Source of the DNA: UBA6168 sp964442355
Lineage (GTDB): Bacteria; Bacteroidota; Bacteroidia; Chitinophagales; Saprospiraceae
Direction: 5' to 3'
Length of the DNA stretch: 42,220 bases
NCBI GenBank assembly: GCA_964442355.1
Contig: CAYTZS010000018.1
Coordinates: 1-42,220, forward strand
A program made the position numbers and the translations under genes. The notes below the pieces were generated by a model. That model was not told the origin of the DNA. It searched no databases and was given only the letters and a program-made list of their open reading frames with translations. Shown here piece after piece: positions 1 through 7,353 of this stretch (positions are counted from its first letter, which is position 1; every line of letters starts with the position of its first letter).

Positions 1-444
1 TTTTTGGCCCTCATCCTGGCATGGTCCACTGGCTGAATTCCCTACCCAACCCCGCAAGACTACCTGTTTAAAACCGACACCAAAAAAATCGAGGAGTACC
101 TTACCGACAATGGGCTCTCGGCAACATCCACCGAGTCAGGTTTGTACTACATCATTGATGAAGAGGGCACTGGAAGCAATCCCAGCATTGACGACGAAGT
201 GACCGTCCATTACAAAGGCTACCTGCTGAACGGCAATGTGTTCGATGAAACTGGCGCAAACCCAGTCACTTTTGCGCTCAAAAACTTGATTCTTGGCTGG
301 CAGGAAGGTATTCCGCTTTTGAAAAAAGGGGGCAAGGGCACGTTTTTTCTTCCTTCTTATCTTGGCTATGGTACATCATCGCCTTCCTCCGAAATTCCGA
401 GCAACTCGGTCTTGATTTTTGAAATTGAGTTGGTTGATTTCTAA
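1..444 (+). CDS. FKBP-type peptidyl-prolyl isomerase, lipoprotein-like; 5' end outside window, in-frame TGA at 34-36
   Basis: The product would catalyse proline cis-trans isomerisation during folding of exported proteins, probably as an envelope lipoprotein. The FKBP core is clear: VHYKGYLLNG, FDET, the ILGWQEGIPLLKKGGKG segment and the YLGYG/EIELVDF end. The frame is open from 37 to 444. Just upstream, in the same frame, a hydrophobic stretch FLALILAWSTG looks like the end of a lipoprotein signal peptide, but the next codon is TGA, exactly where the lipobox cysteine (TGC/TGT) would be expected. The true 5' end is outside the window. A TTG at 142 could start a shorter protein, but it falls inside a conserved FKBP linker (ESGLYYIID), so it is unlikely to be the native start. 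Either the gene is broken, the base is an error, or translation begins downstream of the leader. The family call is firm; the state of the gene is not. Confidence 0.8.
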
Positions 445-471
445 CGCACTGAAGCCGTTAGTTTCAATAAC

Positions 472-536
472 AAAAAAGGGTGTTTTTCGTGCAACTTACT
501 GTTTATCAGGCAATTGCACAAAAAATACCCTTTTTT
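472..536. terminator. Bidirectional hairpin terminator
   Basis: The 23-nt arms 472-494 and 514-536 are inverted repeats with two mismatches or wobbles, around a 19-nt loop. The A-run on one side and T-run on the other allow termination in both directions. It lies between the convergent FKBP gene and the LEA-like gene. Confidence 0.85.
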
Positions 537-578
537 GTATAACATAAGGCCAGCCAGTTTTCAGGCATCGGCTTTATC

Positions 579-1034
579 TTATTGTTTTGGCTCGCTTTCT
601 TGCTTCGGCTCGCTAGGCTCTGGCGCTTTGTCGGTAAAGGAATCTTTTATCTCACCAAGTTTTTCAGAAGCGTTTGCCCATTCTTCTTGTGCGGCAGTTT
701 TCAGCTTTTCGCCCGCACTAATCACGGAATCCTTGGCCTTGGAAATCAACTCGGAAGGATCGCCAACCCGTTCGGTGAACTCTTCCTTCACAAAGTCTTT
801 GGCCTCGGAAAGTTTCTCGCCAGCGGTAGCGGCCAGCTTGCCCGCATCTTCCACCAGCTCGCTGGTGCTCTCCTTGATGTCGGCAGCTACTTCAGCCAAC
901 GATTCTTTTGCCTTTGTTAGCAGGTCAGTCGAGTCGTCGGCAGTTTCAGTGGGTGCCTCCTTGGCGACGTTTTCAGCGTTGTCGGTTGCCGCCTTTTTTG
1001 GTTGCCCGAATAAGTTTTTAAGAAAGTTTATCAT
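579..1034 (-). CDS. Amphipathic, alanine/lysine/glutamate-rich helical protein (LEA/YtxH-like)
   Basis: A 151-residue protein of low complexity. After a short N-terminus (MINFLKNLFGQPKK) it is built of charged amphipathic helix repeats such as TKAKESLAEVAADIKE, SKAKDSVISAGEKLKTAAQEE and SEKLGEIKDSF, and ends in a Pro/Glu/Gln/Lys tail with SEPKQ twice. There is no signal peptide, membrane segment or cysteine. The pattern resembles group-3 LEA-like or YtxH-type stress proteins that protect membranes or proteins, but no catalytic motif exists and the function is inferred from composition only. The ATG at 1034 was preferred to a start 18 codons upstream because the extra residues do not fit the helical pattern. 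It converges on the FKBP gene. Confidence 0.7.
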   Translation of the reverse strand: MINFLKNLFGQPKKAATDNAENVAKEAPTETADDSTDLLTKAKESLAEVAADIKESTSELVEDAGKLAATAGEKLSEAKDFVKEEFTERVGDPSELISKAKDSVISAGEKLKTAAQEEWANASEKLGEIKDSFTDKAPEPSEPKQESEPKQ

Positions 1035-1101
1035 TTTGAATTGATTTAAGAAATGAGTTAAAAAATTGACAATCAGTGCTTTGCGCACAGTTCCTTAATG
1101 C

Positions 1102-1542
1102 TCATTTAACCATTTCAACATTGGAGAGTGAGTACATTAATTTGTTGATGTCCGTGGAATTGAGGTGCAGTGTGCCTTTGATGGTGATGGGGTCAGCCGT
1201 GAACGGAACGGGGGTTTTTGCCCTGACTTCCATCACGGTTTCGGGGCCTGCGCCGCCGCAGAAAAAACACATGCTGTAAGGATAGGCGGAAAAGATGAAC
1301 TCCTTGTGGCTTTTGTAACCCTCCACTGGAATGATGTACCCTTTGATTGTCACTTCCTTGCCTTCCAATTTTTGCACCTCGTTGCTAAAAATGGGCACAT
1401 CCACCTTGAAGCCCAACATTTCGTCGTACTCCTTTTTGTAAGTGATTTTGCCGAGGGTCTTCCACATGTAGTCCTGCGCTTGGAGTACAAAAGAAAAGGC
1501 TACAGTAAAAACTGCCGATAGGGCGATGGTTTTGATTTTCAT
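1102..1542 (-). CDS. Small secreted protein with a CFFC motif (DUF3299-like)
   Basis: A 146-residue protein with a signal peptide (MKIKTIALSAVFTVAFSFVLQAQ, cleavage near residue 23). The mature part contains LEGKEVTIKGYIIPVEG, then SMCFFCGGAGPETVMEV, then PITIKGTLHLNSTDINKLMYSL. This order resembles small envelope proteins related to DUF3299, whose function is unknown. The CxxC could be a redox or metal site; that is inference. The ATG at 1542 was chosen because it begins a proper signal peptide; the 32 codons upstream do not. A perfect TACCTTTG -7 element lies 26 nt upstream. The gene is monocistronic between the LEA-like gene and the divergent LamG gene. Confidence 0.7.
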   Translation of the reverse strand: MKIKTIALSAVFTVAFSFVLQAQDYMWKTLGKITYKKEYDEMLGFKVDVPIFSNEVQKLEGKEVTIKGYIIPVEGYKSHKEFIFSAYPYSMCFFCGGAGPETVMEVRAKTPVPFTADPITIKGTLHLNSTDINKLMYSLSNVEMVK

Positions 1543-1567
1543 TGACTTGATAATGATTTGAAAGACA

Positions 1568-1575
1568 CAAAGGTA
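1568..1575 (-). promoter_or_regulatory. Bacteroidota -7 box (TACCTTTG) for the CFFC protein gene
   Basis: On the minus strand it reads TACCTTTG, a perfect match to TAnnTTTG, 26 nt upstream of the ATG at 1542. No clear TTG -33 element was seen at the usual spacing. Confidence 0.5.
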
Positions 1576-1795
1576 TAAACGAATCAACGCTTTCTGCGTC
1601 ACCAAAATTCTTGTAAGAGAAGGTTTTCGCCCGTTCATTGTTCAATCCGCCGCCAAAATATTGCAAAGCAACAAGCGTTCTAGGTTGGATTTTGACAGCA
1701 AGCCATTGGCTTGATCGCTTTTCCAATAAATGGCCACTTAAGTTCGGATAAAACGCAGAACTTTGCCGCCGTTTCAACAAAACCGAACCGTCCTG

Positions 1796-3040
1796 ATGAG
1801 ATTTTTGACTTTCATATTTGCAATCGTTGTTTCCTCGCACCTCCACGCCCAGTTGGGCCAAGCATTGGTGACACATATTTCGTTTGACAAAAGCGGTTGT
1901 GCCATCGAAGACGAAGCAGGCGACCCAGCCATCCAGATTTTCGCAGCAGGCGACTCTGTCTGTGGATGCGGCGTGGTTAACAACTCTCGCTATTTCGACG
2001 GCGACGACGACTGGTTCTACCTGTTTGGGCAAAGGGTGGAAGAGGCTTTCACGACGATTGACTTTTCACTCAGCTTCTACTTCAAACCAACCTCCACCAG
2101 CGCCGCCAACCAAGCGCTTTTTTCCAAAAAAGTAGGCTGCGCTGGCGACCAAGCATTTGCGGTGCGCTACAACCCTGCCAACAGGAGCATGAACGTTGAA
2201 GTTTCGGAGAGCCCTACCATCAGCGCTTCCATCAGCAGAACGCTTCCGATATCTTGCTGGTATCACGTGGTGGTGGTCAGGAAAAGCGCTACCACGCAAC
2301 TCTACGTCAACAACCAAAAACTGGGCGAAGTAAACTCCCCGGGCAGCCTGCGGGTAAACATGGGCAACAGCGAACCGCTCACCGTTGGCAGTAGTGACTG
2401 CAACTTTGAGCAGGATTTTCAGGGCTACCTCGACGAAATCCGACTTTACAGCCGGGCACTCAGCCTTCAAGACATCGAAGACCTCTACCTGTCGCCCGAC
2501 CAGATTGCCTCTGGCCTGAAGCCAACAGGCGTGAACGACACGACCATTTACCTCGGCGGGTCAGTGCCCATTCAACTCACAAATACCTGTGCCAATACTT
2601 TCAACTGGTCACCGACCACGGCTGTGGTGAACCCAGACCAGCCAAACCCCGTCATCACGCCCGATGTGACGACCACCTACACGCTGACCATGGTGGACAA
2701 CGACAATTGCACCTCCACGGACTCCATTCGCATCATCGTGGTAGATCCGACGACGGTGGAGTGTGGCGACATATTGCTGCCCTCCGCCTTCACCCCCAAT
2801 GGCGACGGGCTGAACGACCGCTTTGGCATCAGCAACCCCTTCGTGACTGGCGAACTACTTTCTTTCGACATTTTTGACCGTTGGGGAAATATCGTGTTTA
2901 GCACCAACGATACCCTCGAAAAATGGGATGGCTTTTTCAAAGGCCAGGCCGTGAATCCCGGCGTTTTCCTTTACAAAATCCATTACAGGTGCGAAGGCAC
3001 GGAAAATGTCAAATCGGGCAGCGTGACCGTGATACGTTAA
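1796..3040 (+). CDS. Secreted LamG/concanavalin-like protein with gliding-motility (T9SS type B) C-terminal domain
   Basis: A 414-residue exported protein. Residues 1-19 form a signal peptide (MRFLTFIFAIVVSSHLHAQ). Residues of about 25-235 form a LamG/concanavalin A-like jelly roll, with ISFDKSG at the start and the typical GYLDEIRLYSRALSLQDIEDLY end. An Ig/PKD-like segment follows (NWSPTTAVVNP to YTLTMVDNDNCTSTDSI). The last 85 or so residues are the CHU_C/gliding-motility C-terminal domain (LPSAFTPNGDGLNDRFGI, FDRWGNIVFS, WDGFFKG, GVFLYKI), the sorting signal for type IX secretion. The protein is therefore expected on the cell surface or released, perhaps binding carbohydrate. Start: the ATG at 1796 begins the signal peptide; an in-frame TTG at 1763 only adds residues before it. 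Confidence 0.9.
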   Translation: MRFLTFIFAIVVSSHLHAQLGQALVTHISFDKSGCAIEDEAGDPAIQIFAAGDSVCGCGVVNNSRYFDGDDDWFYLFGQRVEEAFTTIDFSLSFYFKPTSTSAANQALFSKKVGCAGDQAFAVRYNPANRSMNVEVSESPTISASISRTLPISCWYHVVVVRKSATTQLYVNNQKLGEVNSPGSLRVNMGNSEPLTVGSSDCNFEQDFQGYLDEIRLYSRALSLQDIEDLYLSPDQIASGLKPTGVNDTTIYLGGSVPIQLTNTCANTFNWSPTTAVVNPDQPNPVITPDVTTTYTLTMVDNDNCTSTDSIRIIVVDPTTVECGDILLPSAFTPNGDGLNDRFGISNPFVTGELLSFDIFDRWGNIVFSTNDTLEKWDGFFKGQAVNPGVFLYKIHYRCEGTENVKSGSVTVIR

Positions 3041-3070
3041 CCGACAATCCGACTGTTTTTGTTAAAAACA

Positions 3071-3106
3071 AAATGGCCGGGCAGCTTTCGCTACCCGGCC
3101 ATTTTT
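3071..3106. terminator. Bidirectional hairpin terminator
   Basis: An 11-bp perfect stem (3071-3081 with 3094-3104, GC core GGCCGGG/CCCGGCC) closes a 12-nt loop and is followed by T residues on the plus strand and preceded by A residues. It sits between the convergent LamG and glucan phosphorylase genes. Confidence 0.9.
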
Positions 3107-3139
3107 ATTCCTACTGTGTGTACAAAACTGGCAATTGCT

Positions 3140-4819
3140 TTACGCCAGCTCCAATTTCTTCGCTCCAACCTTGTACATCTTCTTGTAATATTCGTCGGCC
3201 ATGCGGTCAGAATCGAAGAACGTGACGACCTCCTTCATGCTGTTTTTCACAACAGAAAGCCACTTTTTCCGCCTTTTGTAGTAGAGCGGCAAAATCTCGT
3301 TTTCCAGCACCGACATCAGGTTTTTACGGTCAAATTCATCCTGAATGCCCTCTGGCCAATTGGCATCAGCTCGCTCGGTCACGAAGCAGTTGTGGCCGTG
3401 GCTGGCGAACTCTGGTATCCAGCCGTCCCAAGTCGAGAGGTTCACGCAGGCGTTCATGGCGGCAGTCATGCCGCTGGTGCCCGATGCCTCGCGGGGAATA
3501 CGGGGATTGTTCAACCAGATGTCGCTACCCTGTTTCATGATTTTTGACAGCGAAAGCTCGTAGCCAGTGATGACGGCTACGTTCGGGTATTTCTTTGAAA
3601 TATGCTCCAGTTTGTTGAACGTGCCAATGGCATCGTAGTCCATGGGGTAGGGCTTGCCTGCCCAGATGATTTGGATGGGAAACTCCGTGTTGTTCAACAA
3701 TTTTTCAAAAGCATCCAAGTCACGTGTGATAAGGTCGGCACGCTTGTACCCAGCGTAGCGCCTTGCCCAAACGAGCGTAAGCACATCCGGCTGGAAAATC
3801 TTGCCTGTTTGGTCGGCCACGACATCGAAGAGGCGGCATTTCAGCTCCGTTTTACGGGCTTCGAGGGCATCGTCGTCGCCGTTTTCGAGCGCAGCGTCAA
3901 GCTCTGGGTCATGCCAGTAGCGGTGGTTCTGCGCATTGGTCACGTGGGTAATGGGGCAAATATTGTCATATCCGCTCCACATTTCACGGGACACCTCGCC
4001 ATGTATTTTTGATACGCCGTTGGCCATGCGGGCCATGCGCAGTGCCGCCAGCGAGTGGCTGAACACATCGTCGGCGATGCCTGTGATGCGGCGCACCTCA
4101 CTCAAGGTCACGTTGCCGAAGAAGCTCATGCGCTCCAGCAAGTGGATGTCGTGCTTCTCGTTGCCCGCCTCCACGGGCGTGTGCGTGGTGAAGACCATGT
4201 GCTTGCGCACTTCGTCCAGCACACCGAATTTATCGTAAAGGTGAAATGCCGCAGGCAGCGCGTGTGCCTCGTTGAGATGGTACACATCGGCGTCGTAGCC
4301 GAGAACGTCAAGCAGCTTCGCCCCCCCCATGCCCAGCAGGATGGACTGCGCTACCTTGGCCTCCGTGTTGTTGGAGTAAAGGCGGTGGCAGATGGTCTGC
4401 GCCAGGTAGTCGTTGGCGGGGTGGATGGTGGAGAGCAGGAACAGCGGCGCAGAGCCGAACACATGCGGTGGAAGGTACCAGACCTTCACCATGATGTCGT
4501 GCTTGTGTACCTGGATGTTGAACTCGATGCCCGTATCCACGAGGAAATTGTACTGGCGCTCCAGGAACAGCACGTCCATTTCGCCATTGCTGTTGCGCAC
4601 CTGGTCGTAGTAGCCGTACTTCCAAAGGATGCCGACGCCAATGAGGTTTTGCTTGAGGTCGAATGCGCTGCGCATGTGCGACCCGGCGAGATAACCGAGA
4701 CCCCCGGAGTAGATTTTCAGCGCTTGGTCAATGGCAAACTCCATGCTGAAGTAGGCCACTTTTTGCGAGTATTTTTTATCCGTAGGGTAAGGGTGTTTAA
4801 AAGGCATGAACTGGTTCAT
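3140..4819 (-). CDS. glgP: Alpha-glucan phosphorylase family protein (GT35), short form, PLP lysine replaced by threonine
   Basis: A 559-residue member of the short GT35 family, which releases glucose-1-phosphate from glycogen or maltodextrins in the cytoplasm. Family signatures include YFSMEFAIDQALKIYSGGLG near the N-terminus, HLNEAHA, THTPVEAGNEKH, a WARRYAGYKRADL stretch corresponding to the phosphorylase KR-x-YKR region, and NPRIPREASGTSGMTAAMN. In canonical phosphorylases the last motif carries the lysine that forms the Schiff base with pyridoxal phosphate (GTSxMK). Here that position, residue 452, is threonine, encoded by ACT (3464-3466 on the plus strand). The substitution may be typical of a Bacteroidota subfamily or may mean the protein has another activity. 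The gene is monocistronic between two terminators. The fold assignment is firm; the activity is uncertain. Confidence 0.85.
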   Translation of the reverse strand: MNQFMPFKHPYPTDKKYSQKVAYFSMEFAIDQALKIYSGGLGYLAGSHMRSAFDLKQNLIGVGILWKYGYYDQVRNSNGEMDVLFLERQYNFLVDTGIEFNIQVHKHDIMVKVWYLPPHVFGSAPLFLLSTIHPANDYLAQTICHRLYSNNTEAKVAQSILLGMGGAKLLDVLGYDADVYHLNEAHALPAAFHLYDKFGVLDEVRKHMVFTTHTPVEAGNEKHDIHLLERMSFFGNVTLSEVRRITGIADDVFSHSLAALRMARMANGVSKIHGEVSREMWSGYDNICPITHVTNAQNHRYWHDPELDAALENGDDDALEARKTELKCRLFDVVADQTGKIFQPDVLTLVWARRYAGYKRADLITRDLDAFEKLLNNTEFPIQIIWAGKPYPMDYDAIGTFNKLEHISKKYPNVAVITGYELSLSKIMKQGSDIWLNNPRIPREASGTSGMTAAMNACVNLSTWDGWIPEFASHGHNCFVTERADANWPEGIQDEFDRKNLMSVLENEILPLYYKRRKKWLSVVKNSMKEVVTFFDSDRMADEYYKKMYKVGAKKLELA

Positions 4820-4996
4820 GAATCTGTAGTTTTCAATTTTAAGCGCCAGTCCGTCCGTCGGGCCGGTGCGTCATGTATGTTAAATTTCGTGAATTACCAA
4901 TTGTCGAGAAGCACAGAAAGCGGGGCGAAGATATTTAATTTGTCAGAAACTGCGATGGTTGTTGCGCAGAGCCTGCAAGGGGAGGGCGTGATGGTT

Positions 4997-5004
4997 TACT
5001 TTTG
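4997..5004 (+). promoter_or_regulatory. -7 box (TACTTTTG) upstream of the DUF486 gene
   Basis: A perfect TAnnTTTG, 23 nt before the ATG at 5028. The same TACTTTTG octamer recurs upstream of several other genes in this window. Confidence 0.6.
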
Positions 5005-5027
5005 CCCCTTAAGCAAAACTGATTCCA

Positions 5028-5396
5028 ATGAAAGCCTTTCAGACTATTTTGTTGCTCGTGCTCTCCAATACCTTCATGACCTTCGCTTGGTACGGCCACC
5101 TGAAGTTCAAGGAGATGAAGATGACCGAGAACCTCGGCTTGCTGACCATCATCCTCATCAGTTGGGGCATCGCCTTCTTCGAGTACTGCCTCATGGTGCC
5201 CGCCAACCGCATTGGCTACAAGTTGAACGGTGGCCCATTTTCGCTCATGGAACTGAAGGTGATTCAAGAAGTCATCACGCTGGTCGTATTTACGGTGTTT
5301 TCCTTGCTGCTGTTCAAGACGGAGACTTTCAAGTGGAACCACTTGGCGGGGTTTGGGTGCTTGGTGCTGGCGGTTTATTTCATTTTCAAAAAATAG
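5028..5396 (+). CDS. DMT-family small membrane protein (DUF486)
   Basis: A 122-residue integral membrane protein with four predicted transmembrane segments, at about residues 4-22, 36-56, 78-97 and 103-120. The sequence NTFMTFAWYGHLKF, SWGIAFFEYCLMVPANRIGY and a Lys-Lys end match the DUF486/DMT_6 family, small multidrug-transporter-like proteins of unknown substrate. The length equals the family norm. A perfect -7 box precedes the ATG and a strong terminator follows, so it is a single-gene unit. Confidence 0.9.
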   Translation: MKAFQTILLLVLSNTFMTFAWYGHLKFKEMKMTENLGLLTIILISWGIAFFEYCLMVPANRIGYKLNGGPFSLMELKVIQEVITLVVFTVFSLLLFKTETFKWNHLAGFGCLVLAVYFIFKK

Positions 5397-5405
5397 GGGA
5401 AAAGA

Positions 5406-5443
5406 AAAGCGATGGGATTGCTACTAGTTACCCATCGCTTTTC
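5406..5443. terminator. Bidirectional hairpin terminator
   Basis: A 12-bp perfect stem (5406-5417 AAAAGCGATGGG with 5432-5443) around a 14-nt loop, with A/T-rich outer ends. It lies between the convergent DUF486 and mvaD-like genes. Confidence 0.85.
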
Positions 5444-5467
5444 ATCGTAGGCTGTCGCAATACGGGA

Positions 5468-5496
5468 ACTGCCCACTGCCAACTGACAAACTGCCA
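5468..5496. repeat. Short tandem heptamer array (ACTGCCM type)
   Basis: Four near-identical units occur in a row: ACTGCCC, ACTGCCA, ACTGACA, AACTGCCA. They lie just before the 3' end of the mvaD-like gene. They look like the short tandemly repeated heptamers seen in some bacterial intergenic regions. Confidence 0.6.
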
Positions 5497-5501
5497 ACTT
5501 C

Positions 5502-6596
5502 TCACACCTGCTCCGGTCCATCCCCCGCCCAATCCTGCAAGTAAGTCTCATCTTCGCAAAGCGGCTTCAGTTCCTCCTCAATAAAGCCCCGCACATCGGC
5601 GATGATGTCCTCTGGATACAGCACGTGCAGGTTCGGCCCAGCATCGAGGCTGAAATAAACGGTGTTCTTCGTCTCCGCCCGATATTGGCGCAGCCGCTCA
5701 ATCATCTCCAGCGTGTTCGGTTTCAGGAGCAGGTACGAAGGGTTGCTGCTCATCATCAGCCCGTGCAGGGTCAGCGCCTCGTTCTCGGCGATGCGCCCGA
5801 ACTCCTCCAGGTCGCCGCTGCGCATGGCCGGGATGAGGCGGTTCAGGTTGCGCCTCGCATCGGCATAGCGGGCCTCGGCGAAGGGGTGGCCCTCCATCAA
5901 CCCGTGGCCCGCCCGGCTGCTCACGCTTTTCGCCTCCTTGCTGGCAATCAAAATATCGTCGTGGAAATTCTTGAAAACCGTGTGTACTTCCTCGCCCATC
6001 GGAACGGCGTACAGGTCGGAGGAGCCTTTCACCTCGCCCGTTTCGCCCCAAAGCGCCGCCGTAGGAAAAATGGAGCGACAGGCACTGCCCGACCCCAACC
6101 TCGACACATAGCTGGCCTTGCGGTCAAACGCCGCATCGTCGTCCAGCGTCTCGAACAGCTCGTGCTCCAGCGAGCAAAGGCAAAGCCCCAGCGCACTCAT
6201 GGCCGAGGCCGACGAGGCAATACCCGCCGAGTGCGGGAACGAATTGCCGCTGTAAATGGTCAGGTCCAGTTGCCGCAGGAACGGGAAGATGTCCGTCACG
6301 CTCTCGAGGTACTTCACCAGCTTCTCCCGAAACGGCTCGTTCGGCTCTTCGTGAAAGAAAAATTCGAGGGAAATGCCCGATTCGCTGGTTTCCCGACGGC
6401 GATATTCCAATACCGTTTCCGTGAACGAGCTGCTCAGGGTCAAGCTCAGCGAGGGGTTTTTCGGCATTTGCTGGCCGTACTTGCCCCAATACTTCACGAT
6501 GGCGAGGTTGCTGGGGCTGCGCCAAGTGATTTCACCGGGTTCGAGGTCGGCGGTTTCGAGGAGGAGCTGCGGGTTTTTGTAGTCTGTTGCGGACAT
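5502..6596 (-). CDS. mvaD: Diphosphomevalonate decarboxylase (mevalonate pathway), GHMP family
   Basis: A 364-residue GHMP-superfamily enzyme expected to convert mevalonate diphosphate to isopentenyl diphosphate using ATP. Signatures: SNLAIVKYWGKYG near the N-terminus (substrate-binding lysine), PHSAGIASSASAMSALGLCL (ATP-binding glycine/serine-rich motif), SRLGSGSACRSIF, and FSLDAGPNLHVLY, which contains the catalytic aspartate region of the family. The ATG at 6596 (MSATDYKNP) was chosen; an upstream in-frame start adds 32 unrelated residues running into the repeat region. No other mevalonate gene is in the window. Isopentenyl diphosphate feeds carotenoids, whose genes lie 9 kb away. A related phosphomevalonate decarboxylase function is an alternative. 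Confidence 0.85.
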   Translation of the reverse strand: MSATDYKNPQLLLETADLEPGEITWRSPSNLAIVKYWGKYGQQMPKNPSLSLTLSSSFTETVLEYRRRETSESGISLEFFFHEEPNEPFREKLVKYLESVTDIFPFLRQLDLTIYSGNSFPHSAGIASSASAMSALGLCLCSLEHELFETLDDDAAFDRKASYVSRLGSGSACRSIFPTAALWGETGEVKGSSDLYAVPMGEEVHTVFKNFHDDILIASKEAKSVSSRAGHGLMEGHPFAEARYADARRNLNRLIPAMRSGDLEEFGRIAENEALTLHGLMMSSNPSYLLLKPNTLEMIERLRQYRAETKNTVYFSLDAGPNLHVLYPEDIIADVRGFIEEELKPLCEDETYLQDWAGDGPEQV

Positions 6597-6690
6597 GCGT
6601 TTTTGTTTTTTGTTCGGGGGTAAAGGTAGATAAGCGGCCCTACTTTCCCAAAAAACTCGAAAAAGCCGGGAATCCAAGTGGTAGGACGTC

Positions 6691-6908
6691 AAATTCCGGG
6701 TCCCCTGACCCCAATTTCCGAGTCTTGGACTCGGCCAGCCGGGTCACCTAACCCGAATTTTCGAGTCCCCTGACCCCAAAATCCGAGTCCTCCAACCCCA
6801 AATTTCACGTTCCCCAACCCCACCGTCAGGTCAATCAACCTTAAATTTGGGGTTCCCCAACCCGGATTTTGAGGTTCTACCACCCGAAAATAGGCCAAAA
6901 GGACTCGG
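6691..6908. repeat. Ten tandem degenerate units with a strict 21-22 nt period
   Basis: Units start at 6691, 6713, 6735, 6756, 6778, 6800, 6822, 6843, 6865 and 6887. Most read approximately AAATTTCGAGTYCCCCAACCCC: an A/T-rich head, a GAGT/GGTT middle and a CCCC or CCCG tail. Units 3 and 7 are 21 nt, the others 22. The period is not a multiple of three, so it does not encode a repeated peptide. On the minus strand the units give GGGG-TT-GGGG runs. It lies upstream of the mvaD-like gene, in a 523-nt region (6597-7119) with no gene. Confidence 0.8.
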
Positions 6909-6998
6909 AATTGGGGGTTGTTCTGGTGTTTTATTTTCTTAAAATATTGATTATCAATTGTTTGTGTAAAATAGAAGATTTTTTAGAGGTTGATACCA

Positions 6999-7054
6999 CT
7001 AAGCCAAGGCTGGTGAGGTGGGAAATGGGGATTTGATGGGGGTGGTGTGAGGGC
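6999..7054 (+). repeat. Imperfect direct repeat, left copy, flanking the antitoxin-like gene
   Basis: This copy shares the order CTAAG, AAGGCTGG, AAATGGGGATTTGATGG and GGTGGTGTGAGGG with 7426-7492. The right copy has about 8 extra bases in the middle. Together they bracket the small gene at 7120-7353. Confidence 0.7.
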
Positions 7055-7095
7055 GAAGAGGCTATTGCAAACTTGGTTGAACTGAGAAAAACCTA

Positions 7096-7103
7096 TACTT
7101 TTG
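7096..7103 (+). promoter_or_regulatory. Promoter of the antitoxin-like gene (TTG at 7073, TACTTTTG at 7096)
   Basis: A perfect -7 box TACTTTTG lies 16 nt before the ATG at 7120. A TTG at 7073-7075, 20 nt upstream, is a fitting -33 element. Confidence 0.65.
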
Positions 7104-7119
7104 TAAAAAACACTTAGCC

Positions 7120-7353
7120 ATGCTAACCATTGCCGCAAAAGCGCAGATTTCCAAGAAAGACCGCCTGTTGAGCATTCAGGTTGCCGAAAATGTGCCCAAT
7201 GGCGACTACGATGTGCTGGTGGTTTTGATGCCCAAACCGCAACGAACAAGTTCGAAGAAGCGCAACAGCAAGCAAAAAACCATCTGGCACCCCACCTATC
7301 AAGTGCCTGTGAACCCTTCCCAAACCTTCAGCAGAACCGAGATTTATGGCTGA
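7120..7353 (+). CDS. Antitoxin-like protein without a partner toxin gene
   Basis: A 77-residue protein. The N-terminal part (MLTIAAKAQISKKDRLLSIQ, then VPNGDYDVLVVLMP) resembles the small beta-strand DNA-binding half of Bacteroidota/cyanobacterial VapB-like (DUF2281-type) antitoxins, and the end QTFSRTEIYG resembles the conserved FSRxxIY tail of that group, cut a few residues short. Such antitoxins normally precede a PIN-domain ribonuclease toxin. No such toxin follows here; only a 44-codon frame and a repeat do. The gene has its own good promoter, so it may still be expressed. The family call is from memory of motif patterns and is moderate. Confidence 0.5.
   Translation: MLTIAAKAQISKKDRLLSIQVAENVPNGDYDVLVVLMPKPQRTSSKKRNSKQKTIWHPTYQVPVNPSQTFSRTEIYG

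Noticed and set aside
4055..5584. A 509-codon plus-strand frame opposite the glucan phosphorylase gene and through the DUF486 gene
   Set aside because: It overlaps two well-supported genes in other frames, crosses a terminator and has low-complexity His/Val/Arg composition.
5625..6623. A 332-codon plus-strand frame opposite the mvaD-like gene
   Set aside because: It is an antisense shadow with no recognisable motif; the minus strand has full GHMP motifs.
6689..6898. A 69-codon minus-strand protein over the 22-nt array
   Set aside because: The period is not a multiple of three and the frame simply reads through repeats.
6691..6908. A CRISPR array
   Set aside because: The units are directly tandem without unique spacers, are degenerate, and no cas gene is nearby.
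6948..6960. An FNR/CRP-type operator (TTGATTATCAA palindrome)
   Set aside because: It is a short AT-rich palindrome with no gene clearly controlled by it and no conserved half-site spacing.
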